Below, one piece after another: positions 1 through 8,550 of a stretch of DNA of 64,000 nt. The translations under genes and the position numbers were made by a program. The first letter of the stretch is position 1. Each line of letters starts with the position of its first letter. Below the pieces are notes generated by a model that saw only the letters and a list, made by a program, of their open reading frames with translations, had not been told where the DNA came from and made no database searches. The DNA is from Actinomycetes bacterium (GTDB lineage Bacteria; Actinomycetota; Actinomycetes; Streptosporangiales; Streptosporangiaceae), in NCBI GenBank assembly GCA_025964575.1, contig JAOPYO010000311.1:36763-100762 (forward strand), in the 5' to 3' direction.

Positions 1-141
1 CTGACGCGGAAGGCCGCCGGTGACCCTTTCCCCGGCCGGGTGGTGTACGGCTCGGACCTGACGAAGTTCATCGCCGGGGCGGCACCGGTCACCGACGCCA
101 CCGCCCAGCCCTCGCCGAACCCGCCGCAGGGCCTGTTTTGA
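1..141 (+). CDS. C-terminal end of an unidentified protein (partial)
   Basis: Frame 1 is open from the first base of the window to a TGA at 139-141, giving the last 46 residues of a protein that begins outside the window. The tail is rich in Pro, Ala and Thr and ends in Gly-Leu-Phe. Codon use has the strong G/C third-position bias of its neighbours, which supports real coding. I do not recognise the family. It runs in the same direction as RNase Z, whose start lies about 60 bases downstream. Confidence 0.5.
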   Translation: MTRKAAGDPFPGRVVYGSDLTKFIAGAAPVTDATAQPSPNPPQGLF

Positions 142-202
142 TTCGTCCCGCACACGTTTTAAATCGGTCCCACCCACGGTGAGAGCCGGGCAGTATGAAG
201 CC

Positions 203-1138
203 ATGTCCACGCGTGATCTTGTCGTCTTCGGCTCAGCGGCCGCGGTCCCCACGAAGAACCGCAACCACAACGGCTATCTGTTGCGGTGGGACGGTCACGG
301 GATCATGTTCGATCCCGGTGAGGGCACTCAGCGGCAGATGATCCATGCCGGGGTCGGCGCGCACGACCTCAACTGGATCTGCATCACCCACTTCCACGGC
401 GACCACTGCCTCGGAGTGTCCGGCATCATCCAGCGGATCTCGCGTGACGGTGTGCCGCACCCGGTGGACGCCGCGTTCCCGGCGAGCGGCGCCGCCTACT
501 GGGAGCGATTGCGGCACTCGACGGTCTTCCACGACACCGCGGTGATCCGGGAGCGGCCACTGGCCGGCGAGGAGGTGCGGCTCGACACCCGTGACGCGCC
601 CTTCTCCCTGACCGCCCGGCGGCTCTCCCACACCATCGAGACCTATGGCTACCGCCTCGAAGAGCCTGATGGTGTCACCATGCTGCCGGACCGGCTGGCC
701 GCGCTCGGTGTCCAGGGTCCGCTGATCGGCGCGCTCCAGCGGGACGGCGTCGTGACCACCTCCCGAGTGGTCACTCTCGAGGAGTGCAGCGTGCCGCGAC
801 CCGGGCAGAAGGCAGCGTTCGTCATGGACACCAGGTTGTGCGACTCGGCCTTCGCACTGGCCGAGGGCGTGGACCTCCTCGTCATCGAGGCGACCTTCCT
901 GGAGGTCGACGCACACCACGCCGAGGAGCGCGGTCATCTCACCGCTGCCCAGGCCGGCCGGGTCGCGGCGGAGGCCGGAGTGCGGCGCCTGGTGCTGACG
1001 CACTTCTCCGAGCGCTATCGCACCGAGGACGAGCCTCGGTTCATGGCCGAGGCCGCGTCCGTCTTCGATGGCGACATCGTGCTGGTCCACGATCTCGACC
1101 GTGTCCCGGTGCCGCCCCGCGGGGCCGGCCGGCCATAA
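203..1138 (+). CDS. rnz: Ribonuclease Z (tRNA 3' endonuclease)
   Basis: Metallo-beta-lactamase-fold endonuclease that cuts tRNA precursors just after the discriminator base to prepare the 3' end for CCA. The zinc motif THFHGDH is at residues 62-68 (ligands His63, His65, Asp67, His68). A later Asp in FVMDTR and a His in LTHFSERY near the C-terminus complete the usual ligand set. At 311 aa the length is normal for bacterial RNase Z. I chose the ATG at 203 because the family begins right there with a short strand before GSAAAVPT. A GTG at 179 would add eight residues, and neither start has a strong Shine-Dalgarno. The gene converges on the MMPL gene and ends within a terminator hairpin. Confidence 0.9.
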   Translation: MSTRDLVVFGSAAAVPTKNRNHNGYLLRWDGHGIMFDPGEGTQRQMIHAGVGAHDLNWICITHFHGDHCLGVSGIIQRISRDGVPHPVDAAFPASGAAYWERLRHSTVFHDTAVIRERPLAGEEVRLDTRDAPFSLTARRLSHTIETYGYRLEEPDGVTMLPDRLAALGVQGPLIGALQRDGVVTTSRVVTLEECSVPRPGQKAAFVMDTRLCDSAFALAEGVDLLVIEATFLEVDAHHAEERGHLTAAQAGRVAAEAGVRRLVLTHFSERYRTEDEPRFMAEAASVFDGDIVLVHDLDRVPVPPRGAGRP

Positions 1139-1179
1139 GGACGACCCCGCCCCTGACTTGTCCGGCCGGATCCCCGCGG
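1117..1179. terminator. Bidirectional terminator hairpin between rnz and the MMPL gene
   Basis: CCGCGGGGCCGGCCGG at 1117-1132 pairs with CCGGCCGG-AT-CCCCGCGG at 1162-1179, 16 pairs with a two-base bulge and a loop of about 29 bases. It overlaps the rnz stop and lies between two convergent genes. There is no U-tract, as is common in actinomycetes. Confidence 0.6.
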
Positions 1180-1190
1180 TGTTCCGGGCC

Positions 1191-3392
1191 TCAGCTCACC
1201 CTGAGGTCGTCGAGGAGGCGTTCGTTCTCCTCACCGGCCATGGCCCGAGGACCGGTGGGCATGCGGGCCGGCCACCAGTTGGCCCGGCCCAGCAGGGTCA
1301 TCAGCGACGGCAGGATCACGATGCGGACGACCACCGCGTCGATCAGCACGGCCGCGGCCAGGCCGAAGCCCATCTGCTTCATGTCCATCATGGGGAGTGA
1401 GGCGAACACCGCGAACACCGAGACCATCACGATGGCCGCACTGGTGACGACACCCGCCGATCGGGTGATGCCGTACTCCACCGCGTTCCGGGTCGGCAGG
1501 CCGCGCCGTGCCGCCTCCTGAATCCGGCTGACCACGAAGACGTGGTAGTCCATCGACAGCCCGAACAGTACGACGAACAGGAACAGCGGCAGCCAGGCGA
1601 TGACGGTTCCAGTCGAGGTGAAGCCCAGTGCTCGCTCCGCCCAGGTGTGTTGAAAGACCAGGACGAGCAGGCCGAACGAGGCCATTGCGGACAGCAGGTT
1701 GACGGTGATCGCGGTGAGCGCCACAACGATCGAGCGGAACGTGACGGTCATCATGACGAAGGTCAGCAGGAGCACGAAGCCGATCACCAGCGGCAGTTTC
1801 TCCTCGACATGCGTCCCGAAGTCGAGGTTGCTCGCCGTGTCCCCACCGACCGCGTACTCCGCGTGGGCGATCGTGCCGACCGTGGCGGGGACGAGCTCCC
1901 GGCGCAGCTCCCGCAGTCCCTGCTTCGCCTGCCTGGAGTTGCCGTCGTACGGGGAGACCACGCTGACGATGTGCACACGGCCGTCCGCCGAAGCGCGAAT
2001 CTCCGGCCCCTGACCCCGCACCGTCTGGTCGTGCGCGAACAGTGGGTCACGCTGCGTGCGCTCGACCAGCTTGCGCAGTGCCCCCCGTACCTCGGCCGCC
2101 CGCTCGGCGGGGGCCCGCACGGCCACCTGATGCGGGGCGTGCTCGTCGGGGTACGCCGCGATCATCCGGTCGTAGCTCCGCATCACCGGGATCGTCCTCG
2201 GCAGCTCGTCGGTCCCGGTGTTCTTGAGCTGCATACCCAGCGCCGGCAGCGCCAGGGCCAGCAGGGCCACGACCGAGACCAGCAAGGTGGCCAGCGGATG
2301 CCGCAGCGCCGGCCGCAGCAGGGCCGGCCATACGCGGGGGGCGCCCGTGCGGCTGGTGAGCCGCCACAGCAGCGGCACCCGCGGGCGGTCGACCGCGCGG
2401 CCGAGCTTGGCCAGCAGAGCCGGCAGGATCGTCAGCGAACCGAGCATCGCCACCGCGACCACGATGATCGTTCCTGTCGCCAGGCCGGAGAAGATCACAT
2501 CGTCGGCCAGATACAGCCCTGCCATCGACACGATCACCGCGATGGCGGAGACCACCACCGAGTGACCCGAGGTGGCCGCCGCGATCTCGATGGCGTCGAT
2601 GCGGTCCCGCCCGCGCTCCCGCTCCTCACGCTCGCGCTTGAGGTAGAACAGCGAGTAGTCGACACCAACCGCCATGCCCATCATCATGATCATGCTCGAG
2701 ACCGTGCCGCTGTCGGGAAAGATGTGCGACGCCAGTCCGTACAGGCCCGTGGAGGCGGCCACGGCGGAGATCGCGAGCAGTACCGGCACGCCGGCGGCCA
2801 CGATCGCCCCGAACGCCACCATCATGATCAGCAGCGTCACCGGAAGGCTGAGCCCCTCGGTCTTCCCGAGGTCCTTCCCGATCTGCTCGTCCAGGCCGTT
2901 GGCCACCGATGCCGGGCCGACCTGCTCGATCCGTACGTCGGAATGGGCACGCTGAATGGCGGCGGTCTCCTTCAGCAGCGGCGCCACCCGGCTCTTGGCC
3001 GAGTCGGGGTCTCCGCGCATGGTGACCGGGACCAGGATCGCCGTTCCCTTCGGCGCCAGGCTCGGCTCGCCGACACCGGCCACCTGGGGAAGTGCTCGCA
3101 TCCGCTGGACCACCTCGGCCGCGATCCGCTGGGCCGCCTGCCGGTCCAGGCTCCCGGACCGGGCCGTGATCAGTACGTTCTCCACCTTGGGCTCGTCGAG
3201 GCCGCCCCCATGCATGATCTGAGTGGCGCGGCCGGACTCACCCACGGCCAGGTCCCGATCGGTGGCCTTCTTCGCTCCAGCGCCTCCGCCCACCACCACG
3301 CACACCGCGACGAAGACGACCCACAGAAGGATCGCCCGCCATGGGTGGGTCGCGCTCCATCTCGCCACCCGCACCGCCGGCTGTCGTGCCAT
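1191..3392 (-). CDS. MMPL family RND-type transporter
   Basis: Inner-membrane RND exporter of the MMPL family, 733 aa, expected to move lipids or small molecules using the proton gradient. The layout is the family's duplicated one: an N-terminal membrane helix, a periplasmic domain (about residues 45-190), a bundle containing GVDYSLFYLKRE, a central helix, a second periplasmic domain and a second bundle containing LSMDYHVFVVSR. The two Asp-Tyr pairs are the proposed proton-relay residues. I chose the ATG at 3392 (Met-Ala-Arg-Gln) because GGAGGAAGG lies 8 bases upstream, although the frame is open to 3611. It is divergent from a histidine kinase/response regulator pair, which may regulate it. 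The substrate is unknown. Confidence 0.88.
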   Translation of the reverse strand: MARQPAVRVARWSATHPWRAILLWVVFVAVCVVVGGGAGAKKATDRDLAVGESGRATQIMHGGGLDEPKVENVLITARSGSLDRQAAQRIAAEVVQRMRALPQVAGVGEPSLAPKGTAILVPVTMRGDPDSAKSRVAPLLKETAAIQRAHSDVRIEQVGPASVANGLDEQIGKDLGKTEGLSLPVTLLIMMVAFGAIVAAGVPVLLAISAVAASTGLYGLASHIFPDSGTVSSMIMMMGMAVGVDYSLFYLKREREERERGRDRIDAIEIAAATSGHSVVVSAIAVIVSMAGLYLADDVIFSGLATGTIIVVAVAMLGSLTILPALLAKLGRAVDRPRVPLLWRLTSRTGAPRVWPALLRPALRHPLATLLVSVVALLALALPALGMQLKNTGTDELPRTIPVMRSYDRMIAAYPDEHAPHQVAVRAPAERAAEVRGALRKLVERTQRDPLFAHDQTVRGQGPEIRASADGRVHIVSVVSPYDGNSRQAKQGLRELRRELVPATVGTIAHAEYAVGGDTASNLDFGTHVEEKLPLVIGFVLLLTFVMMTVTFRSIVVALTAITVNLLSAMASFGLLVLVFQHTWAERALGFTSTGTVIAWLPLFLFVVLFGLSMDYHVFVVSRIQEAARRGLPTRNAVEYGITRSAGVVTSAAIVMVSVFAVFASLPMMDMKQMGFGLAAAVLIDAVVVRIVILPSLMTLLGRANWWPARMPTGPRAMAGEENERLLDDLRVS

Positions 3393-3610
3393 CGTCGTGT
3401 CCTTCCTCCGAGCTTCTGTGCTGACAAGCTCGAGCCTGATGCGCGGCGGCCTCCTGAACACGGGTCCCAGAACCCTCACGGAGGTAGGGATAACTCCCCC
3501 CAGAAGGGACCTGGCACCACTGAGGTCGGGCGATGGAGCCGACCACAATGGGCACGGAGGGCGTACTCCCTCGTCCGTGGTAAGTCGTGTAGGTGATGAG
3601 GAGAACCGCA

Positions 3611-4927
3611 ATGGGGGACGAGTTCGGTGACGACCTGGGCGGGAGAATCAAGCGCGGGCTCTTCGCCTGCCCGCGGGGTCTGATTCAGGCCGTACTGTCG
3701 CAGGCCGCCTGCATCCCGCTGTTCATCGTGTCGGTCCTGTCCATCGCCTTCGTGGCACTCGGGGTGGGGACGTTCCTCGCCCCGGTCGCGCTGCTGACGG
3801 TCCGCAGACTGGCCGACCAGCAACGCACCTGGGCGCAGGAGTGGTCAGGGGTGAAGATCCCCGTCCCGTACCGTCCCCGGCCAGAGTTCGACGGTGCCGG
3901 TGTGATCGCGACTTTGCAGCGCTGCAAGTGGGTGCTCACCGATCCGGCGAGCTGGCGGGATCTGTTGTGGACACTGCTCAATGTGCCGGTCGGGCTGCTG
4001 CTGGGACTGCTGCCCGCCTGTCTGGTCGTGTACGGGTTGGAGGGCATCTTCGTCGCACCCTGGCTCGGGAACATCACCGACGGGTACGGTTACGGCCCGC
4101 TCTGGCCGCTTTCGGACTATCCCACGCTGGCCTGGCTCTGCGTGCCGCTGGGCGCGCTGATCACGTTGTTCGGCCTGGTGGCGGGACCGCAGATCATGCG
4201 GGGCCATGCCCTGTTCACGCAGCGGCTGCTGGCCCCTACCCGGGAGGCCGAGTTGGCGTCGCGGGTGCACCATCTGACCGAGTCCCGCTCCGACACGGTG
4301 GACGCCTCGGCCGCCGAATTGCGCCGGATCGAGCGTGACCTGCACGACGGCGCCCAGGCCCGGTTGGCGGCGCTGGGCATGAGCATCGGGCTGGCCGAAG
4401 ACCTCATGGCCAAGGACCCCGAGACCGCGCGGCGGTTGCTGGCCGAGGCTCGGGAGGCCAGCGGTGTGGCCCTGTCCGAGCTGCGTGACCTGGTCCGCGG
4501 CATCCATCCGCCGGTGCTGGCCGAGCGAGGCCTGGACGGCGCGGTACGGGCACTCGCCCTGGCCCTTCCGCTGCCGGTGGACGTGGACATCGAACTCCCG
4601 GGCAGGCCACAGGCGCCGGTCGAGTCGGCCGCCTACTTCGCCATCGCCGAGGCGTTCTCCAATGTGGTCAAGCACAGCGCCGCCGGAACCGCGTGGGTTC
4701 ACCTGCGCCATGCCGGCGGCGCGCTCTCCATGATGGTCGGCGACGATGGCATCGGCGGAGCGGACCCGGCTCGCGGGACCGGGTTGCGGGGAATCGAACG
4801 GCGGCTGGCAGCATTCGATGGAACGCTTGCCGTGACCAGTCCGCTCGGCGGACCCACAGTCGTGACCATGGAGTTGCCGTGCGCGTTGTCATCGCCGAAG
4901 ACCTTGCCCTCCTCAGGGACGGACTGA
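3611..4927 (+). CDS. Sensor histidine kinase (HisKA_3 type) with 4-helix sensor domain
   Basis: Membrane sensor kinase of the NarX/DesK class, 438 aa. Residues 20-200 form the actinobacterial 'putative sensor' module: two hydrophobic helices, a cytoplasmic stretch with PYRPRPEF, then two more helices. The dimerisation/phosphotransfer helix carries the phospho-accepting His245 in IERDLHDGAQ. The ATPase domain has an N-box (EAFSNVVKHS) and a glycine loop (DDGIGGA and GTGLRGIERR). The ATG at 3611 follows GAGGAGA at 6 bases. The response regulator gene overlaps its end, so the two are translationally coupled. Divergence from the MMPL exporter suggests a sensing-export unit, which is inference. 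Confidence 0.9.
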   Translation: MGDEFGDDLGGRIKRGLFACPRGLIQAVLSQAACIPLFIVSVLSIAFVALGVGTFLAPVALLTVRRLADQQRTWAQEWSGVKIPVPYRPRPEFDGAGVIATLQRCKWVLTDPASWRDLLWTLLNVPVGLLLGLLPACLVVYGLEGIFVAPWLGNITDGYGYGPLWPLSDYPTLAWLCVPLGALITLFGLVAGPQIMRGHALFTQRLLAPTREAELASRVHHLTESRSDTVDASAAELRRIERDLHDGAQARLAALGMSIGLAEDLMAKDPETARRLLAEAREASGVALSELRDLVRGIHPPVLAERGLDGAVRALALALPLPVDVDIELPGRPQAPVESAAYFAIAEAFSNVVKHSAAGTAWVHLRHAGGALSMMVGDDGIGGADPARGTGLRGIERRLAAFDGTLAVTSPLGGPTVVTMELPCALSSPKTLPSSGTD

Positions 4928-5523
4928 TCCGGCTCCTCACCGCGTACGATTTCGAGGTCGTCGAGGCGGTCGACAACGGGCCGTCGCTGCTACGGGCGCT
5001 GACCACGCACCGCCCGGATGTGGCGGTCGTGGACGTACGGCTGCCGCCGACCTTCACCGATGAGGGCCTGCAGGCCGCACTGACCGCGCGCCGCGAAGTG
5101 CCCGGACTGCCGGTGCTGATCCTCTCCCAGCATGTCGAGCAGCTCTACGCCCGCGAGTTGCTGTCCGACAGCACCGGCGGAGTCGGGTACCTGCTCAAGG
5201 ACCGGGTCTCCAACGTGGGGCAGTTCGTCGAGTCGGTACGCAGGGTGGCCGCCGGTGGCACCGCCATGGATCCCGAAGTCGTCTCCCAGCTCCTGGCCAG
5301 GCACGCCAGGGAGGAGCCGCTCCTCCAGCTCACACCACGAGAGAGCGAAGTCCTCGGCCTGATGGCCGAAGGACGCTCGAACGCCGCGATCGCCGGCAAG
5401 TTGTTCATCACCGAGAAGGCGATCAGCAAGCACACCAACAACATCTTCAGCAAACTCCGCCTGCCGCCCTCCGAAGACGACAACCGGCGCGTACTGGCCG
5501 TCCTCGCCTACCTCAACGCCTGA
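4879..5523 (+). CDS. Response regulator, NarL/LuxR family
   Basis: DNA-binding response regulator, 214 aa, partner of the upstream kinase. The receiver domain holds the acidic pair Glu7-Asp8, phospho-acceptor Asp52 in VDVRLPP, and the conserved Lys in YLLKDRV. The output domain is a LuxR-type HTH (LTPRESEVLGLMAEG, then a recognition helix in TEKAISKHTNNIF). The GTG start at 4879 lies inside the kinase gene, giving a 49-base overlap and probable translational coupling, with GGAG just upstream. The 3' end overlaps the convergent membrane gene by 16 bases. Confidence 0.92.
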   Translation: MRVVIAEDLALLRDGLIRLLTAYDFEVVEAVDNGPSLLRALTTHRPDVAVVDVRLPPTFTDEGLQAALTARREVPGLPVLILSQHVEQLYARELLSDSTGGVGYLLKDRVSNVGQFVESVRRVAAGGTAMDPEVVSQLLARHAREEPLLQLTPRESEVLGLMAEGRSNAAIAGKLFITEKAISKHTNNIFSKLRLPPSEDDNRRVLAVLAYLNA

Positions 5524-5951
5524 GGTTCCGGTTTCGCGGGGGCGGTGGCCAGCCATCGCCACCTCGGTAGTTCCGTGACGACCGTCGCGGCCGCAAGCAC
5601 CGAGACCATGATGGCGATCGCCGGAAGCCATGCCACCCAGGCCGAGACCACGGCGGCCACCAGCTGCATGATGACCAGGGCGATGGTGACGTAGCCGGGC
5701 ACCGGCACCAGCACGCTGTTCTTGTCACCGGGCGTCGAGAAGAGGGTCGGCAGACCGATCAGGACCGCCACCGAGGCCACGGCCAGCCACGGCGAGTGGC
5801 TCGCGAGCGCCCATGGCGTGGCCACCCAGGCAATCAACTCCGTGGTGAACCTCAGGAAGGACGCGATGCCGGGAAGAGCCGGGGCCTCGGTGTTCGAGCG
5901 CTCATTCACCTTTGAATACTTCCGTGTCCGTGACGTCCAGCGCAAGATCAT
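5508..5951 (-). CDS. Four-helix membrane protein, resembles YrdB/DUF2568
   Basis: Small integral membrane protein of about 147 aa. After a charged N-terminus it has four hydrophobic segments, starting around FLRFTTELIAW and ending before a Trp/Arg-rich cytoplasmic tail. The F-R-x-x-x-E-L opening and a Pro-Gly after the second helix recall YrdB/DUF2568 proteins, but I am not certain of the family. The ATG at 5951 lacks a good Shine-Dalgarno, and a GTG about 17 codons further in could be the true start. It converges on the response regulator gene with a 16-base overlap. Confidence 0.5.
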   Translation of the reverse strand: MILRWTSRTRKYSKVNERSNTEAPALPGIASFLRFTTELIAWVATPWALASHSPWLAVASVAVLIGLPTLFSTPGDKNSVLVPVPGYVTIALVIMQLVAAVVSAWVAWLPAIAIMVSVLAAATVVTELPRWRWLATAPAKPEPQALR

Positions 5952-5986
5952 CACTGTTCGGCCAGGGCTGGTCCGAGCGGTGGCCG

Positions 5987-6139
5987 CTAGACCCAGCCGG
6001 TGCGGGTCCGCAGCCACGTAAGGGCGGCACGGCCTTGGGCGTCCTGGAAGGCGCGCAGTGTGGGCAGGCCCTCCCAGGGCCAGTCGACCACCACTACGCG
6101 GTCGCTGGTCAGCCTGCTCGCCGCGATGCTCACCGACAC
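5987..6139 (-). CDS. Possible small protein or gene remnant (about 50 aa)
   Basis: A short frame from GTG 6139 to a stop at 5987 encodes a protein-like sequence including SDRVVVVDWPWEGLPTLRAF followed by an Arg/Thr-rich end. G/C is concentrated in third positions, as in the real genes around it, but there is no strong ribosome binding site and I recognise no family. It may be a genuine small gene or the tail of a degraded one. The rest of the 324-base stretch between 5951 and 6276 shows nothing else. Confidence 0.25.
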   Translation of the reverse strand: MSVSIAASRLTSDRVVVVDWPWEGLPTLRAFQDAQGRAALTWLRTRTGWV

Positions 6140-6275
6140 AGCCTGACACCTCAACCCTCGCCGGGAAGTTCCCCGGAGAGCAAAAACGCCTCGTGGAGAC
6201 CACGTCAGTCCACACCTCCGGGTGCGGCAGCGGTCGATGAAGCAGGAAGAAGACCAGCGAGACAACCGCTGAGAC

Positions 6276-6752
6276 TCACGGAACGGCGACGCCCCAGCCC
6301 CAGTGTGGGACGGGCGCCTGCATCGGGGGCTGCGCGCCGGGCTGGGAGTTGGCGATGGCCAGCCGGGTGCCCCACTCGATGTAGCTCACGAACGCCGCCC
6401 GGAACTCGGGGTCGGCGGGCAGCCCGACCTCGTCGGCGGCGTCCAGCAGCAGGTTGACCCAGCGGCGGCGCTGCGGCTCAGTGATGGCCTTGCCGAGATG
6501 CTGGGTGACCATGTGGTGGTATCCGCCGCGCTCCTCGGTATAGCGGGCCGGTCCGCCGAAGACCTCGGCCAGCCACATCGCGACGAACTTCGGATGGCCC
6601 TCGTCCATGTGCTCGAAGAGAGGGAATAGCAGGTCGTCCTTGAGCACCTGGATATAGAAGGCCTCGGTGAGGCGCTCGAACGCTTCCGCGCCCCCGGCCC
6701 ACTCGTACAGACTAGGCACCGACTCGTCGTTGTCCATGCGATCACCGTCCAT
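6276..6752 (-). CDS. glbO: Group II truncated haemoglobin (TrHbO)
   Basis: Cytosolic 2-on-2 haemoglobin, 158 aa, binding O2/NO and probably used in redox or nitrosative protection. Family marks include the B10 Tyr in AFYIQVL, the loop FGGPARYTEE, the proximal F8 His in TQHLGKAI, and the G8 Trp in RRRWVNLLLDAADEVGLP typical of group II. A Pro/Gln-rich C-terminal tail of about 25 residues is extra. The ATG at 6752 follows GGAGGG at about 7 bases. A second ATG at 6737 is possible. An AT-rich upstream region contains an imperfect inverted repeat. Confidence 0.9.
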   Translation of the reverse strand: MDGDRMDNDESVPSLYEWAGGAEAFERLTEAFYIQVLKDDLLFPLFEHMDEGHPKFVAMWLAEVFGGPARYTEERGGYHHMVTQHLGKAITEPQRRRWVNLLLDAADEVGLPADPEFRAAFVSYIEWGTRLAIANSQPGAQPPMQAPVPHWGWGVAVP

Positions 6753-6775
6753 GCGATCACCCTCCGGGGGTCGTT

Positions 6776-6801
6776 GATTGTAACTCCGTAAGAGTGTAAT
6801 C
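6776..6801. promoter_or_regulatory. Imperfect inverted repeat upstream of glbO
   Basis: GATTGTAACTC (6776-6786) and GAGTGTAATC (6792-6801) form near-complementary arms around a 5-base centre, 24 bases upstream of the glbO start in an unusually AT-rich patch. This is a candidate operator or promoter element. No binding protein is proposed. Confidence 0.3.
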
Positions 6802-6814
6802 AGATTTTCTGAGT

Positions 6815-8035
6815 TCAGCCGGTGCTGGCGGGACGATCGAGGGCGCTGCCCTTCACCCACTTCTTCCATGGCATTTGGTAGAAGCCCCAGCCGTTGCTCC
6901 AGTCCAACCGGCGGGCGGTGCCGGTGATGGTGACGATGTCGCCTCGGTAAGACCACCCGTAGAACCACTTGGCGGCGTCGGCCGGTGAACGCACGCAGCC
7001 GTGGCTGCAGTTGCTGTGGCCAAGGCAGTACTCCTGACCCCCGGTCTGGTGGATGTACTCACCGCTGTTGGAGATCCGCCGGGCCCAGCGGACATCCTCC
7101 GAGTACCAGCCGTGGTCGGTGGGCTTCAGCCCGGGCGGGGTCATGCGCACCGGGTTTCCCTCCTCCATGGTCAGGTGAATACCGCTAGTAGTCAGCAGGT
7201 GGTCCACACCGTCGGACCGCACGTCGCCGCCGGTGCCGAGGCTGACGCCCCAGGTCCTGACCGTCTTGCCGTTGTTCTTGGCGACCAGGCGGTGGGTCTT
7301 GGCGTTCACCGTGACGGTGTGCGCGTCGCCGATCGTGAACCGATGGGTCACGTCGGCGGCCCCGTACGTTCCCGCGCCCGTCTTCACCCCGGCCAGGTGC
7401 GCGGTCACGGTGACCTTCTCGTGCGCCCGCCAGTAGCCGTTCAGCCGGAAGATCGCCTGCTGGACCCCGTACGCCGTGGTCCAGTACCAGGAACCGTCGT
7501 GCCGGTGGGTGGAGCGGACCTCGAGTGAGCGCTCGACCGCGGCCCTGTCGGTGACCGTCCGGTCGAACGTGATGATGATCGGCATGCCGATGCCGACGGT
7601 CTCCGCCCGGTCCGGGGCGATCGAGGTGATCGCCAAGCCGCTGCGCGTCTTGGCCGCCTGGAATCTGCCGGCCACGGTGGTGGTCTTACCGCCGGACGCG
7701 GCCGCAGTCGCCGACACGGTGTAGGCCGCGCCCGGGGTCAGCGTCCACTTGCCCCGCCAGGTCGTGCGGTCCGCGCTCAGCTCACCGTCCACCGTGCTGT
7801 CTTTGGACCGTACGGTGACCTTGGTCAGCGTTCCGTGGTCGGAGGTCACCACGATGTGCTGGTCGGGACGTACGGAGGCGGCGCCGTCGCCGGGGGTGAT
7901 GATGATCCGCGGAGTCGCGGAACTGCCGGTCCCCGGCGTCGCCGCGGTCGAGTGGGCGGGGGTGCCGGAGCAGGCGGTGGACAGAGCGAGCAGGGCAGCG
8001 AGCAGGGCAACGCCCGGGACCGGCTTGAGTTTCAC
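6815..8035 (-). CDS. L,D-transpeptidase with Ig-like domains, exported
   Basis: Peptidoglycan cross-linking enzyme making 3-3 bonds between meso-diaminopimelate residues. The 406-aa protein begins with an export signal ending in a Cys (LSTACSG), so it may be a lipoprotein, followed by a Thr/Pro linker. Next come two Ig-like modules as in mycobacterial LdtMt2 (about residues 45-245) and a YkuD domain. The catalytic motif is His...SHGCVR near residue 350, with the Cys as nucleophile. A Trp-rich C-terminal cap (SNGWGFYQMPWKKW) is also typical. The ATG at 8035 overlaps the sigma factor stop by four bases, so its expression is tied to that operon. Confidence 0.92.
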   Translation of the reverse strand: MKLKPVPGVALLAALLALSTACSGTPAHSTAATPGTGSSATPRIIITPGDGAASVRPDQHIVVTSDHGTLTKVTVRSKDSTVDGELSADRTTWRGKWTLTPGAAYTVSATAAASGGKTTTVAGRFQAAKTRSGLAITSIAPDRAETVGIGMPIIITFDRTVTDRAAVERSLEVRSTHRHDGSWYWTTAYGVQQAIFRLNGYWRAHEKVTVTAHLAGVKTGAGTYGAADVTHRFTIGDAHTVTVNAKTHRLVAKNNGKTVRTWGVSLGTGGDVRSDGVDHLLTTSGIHLTMEEGNPVRMTPPGLKPTDHGWYSEDVRWARRISNSGEYIHQTGGQEYCLGHSNCSHGCVRSPADAAKWFYGWSYRGDIVTITGTARRLDWSNGWGFYQMPWKKWVKGSALDRPASTG

Positions 8036-8550
8036 AGGGCCTCCGCGTGGGTGGTGTGGGTCTGGGCCTCCAGGACGCGGCGCAACCGGGTCCGGGCCCG
8101 GGCGAGCCGGGTTCGTACGGTGGTGGATTCGAGGTCGAGCAGAGTGGCGATCTCGGCGGGGGTGAGCTGTTCCCAGACGGTGAGGGTGAGCAGCTCCCGA
8201 TCGCTGTCGGAGAGTTGGGCGAGCGCGGCCCGGACCCCTTCGGCGGCGGCTACAGGCTCGGCGTCGGGGTGCGAGGACAGGTGCTCGCGGAGCCGGTCCG
8301 CCAGCCTGTTCCTCCGGAGCGAACCGCGCCGGTGATTGGCCAGCACGTTACGGGCGATCCCGTACAGCCAGAGCTTGGCCTCCTCGCCGTCCGGGACGGA
8401 ACCGATCCGCCGCCAGGCGGTCGCGAAGACCTCCGACATCAGGTCGGCCGCGTCCTCCGGCGCCTCGGTCCGCCGCAGCAGATAGCCGAGGATGTTGGCG
8501 CTGTACCGGGAGAAGATCACTTCGAATCGGATCGTCTGGGCGGAGCTCAC
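8032..8550 (-). CDS. ECF-type RNA polymerase sigma factor
   Basis: Alternative sigma factor of 172 aa. Region 2 includes APEDAADLMSEVFATAWRR and LWLYGIARNVLANHRRG, and region 4 holds the HTH in LTPAEIATLLDLESTTVRTR. The GTG start at 8550 lies in a GTGA overlap with the upstream membrane protein gene and follows GGGAG at 7 bases. Its stop overlaps the L,D-transpeptidase start in an ATGA. It therefore sits in the middle of a three-gene operon and may control the cell-wall gene downstream. That role is inferred from position. Confidence 0.9.
   Translation of the reverse strand: MSSAQTIRFEVIFSRYSANILGYLLRRTEAPEDAADLMSEVFATAWRRIGSVPDGEEAKLWLYGIARNVLANHRRGSLRRNRLADRLREHLSSHPDAEPVAAAEGVRAALAQLSDSDRELLTLTVWEQLTPAEIATLLDLESTTVRTRLARARTRLRRVLEAQTHTTHAEAL

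Noticed and set aside
1542..3596. A 684-codon open frame on the plus strand opposite the MMPL gene
   Set aside because: Its translation is Arg/His/Asp-rich without domains and lacks a ribosome site. Such antisense frames are expected in high-GC DNA, and the minus-strand product is a textbook MMPL protein. The same applies to other long antisense frames, for example opposite kimA, fdhA and fumC.
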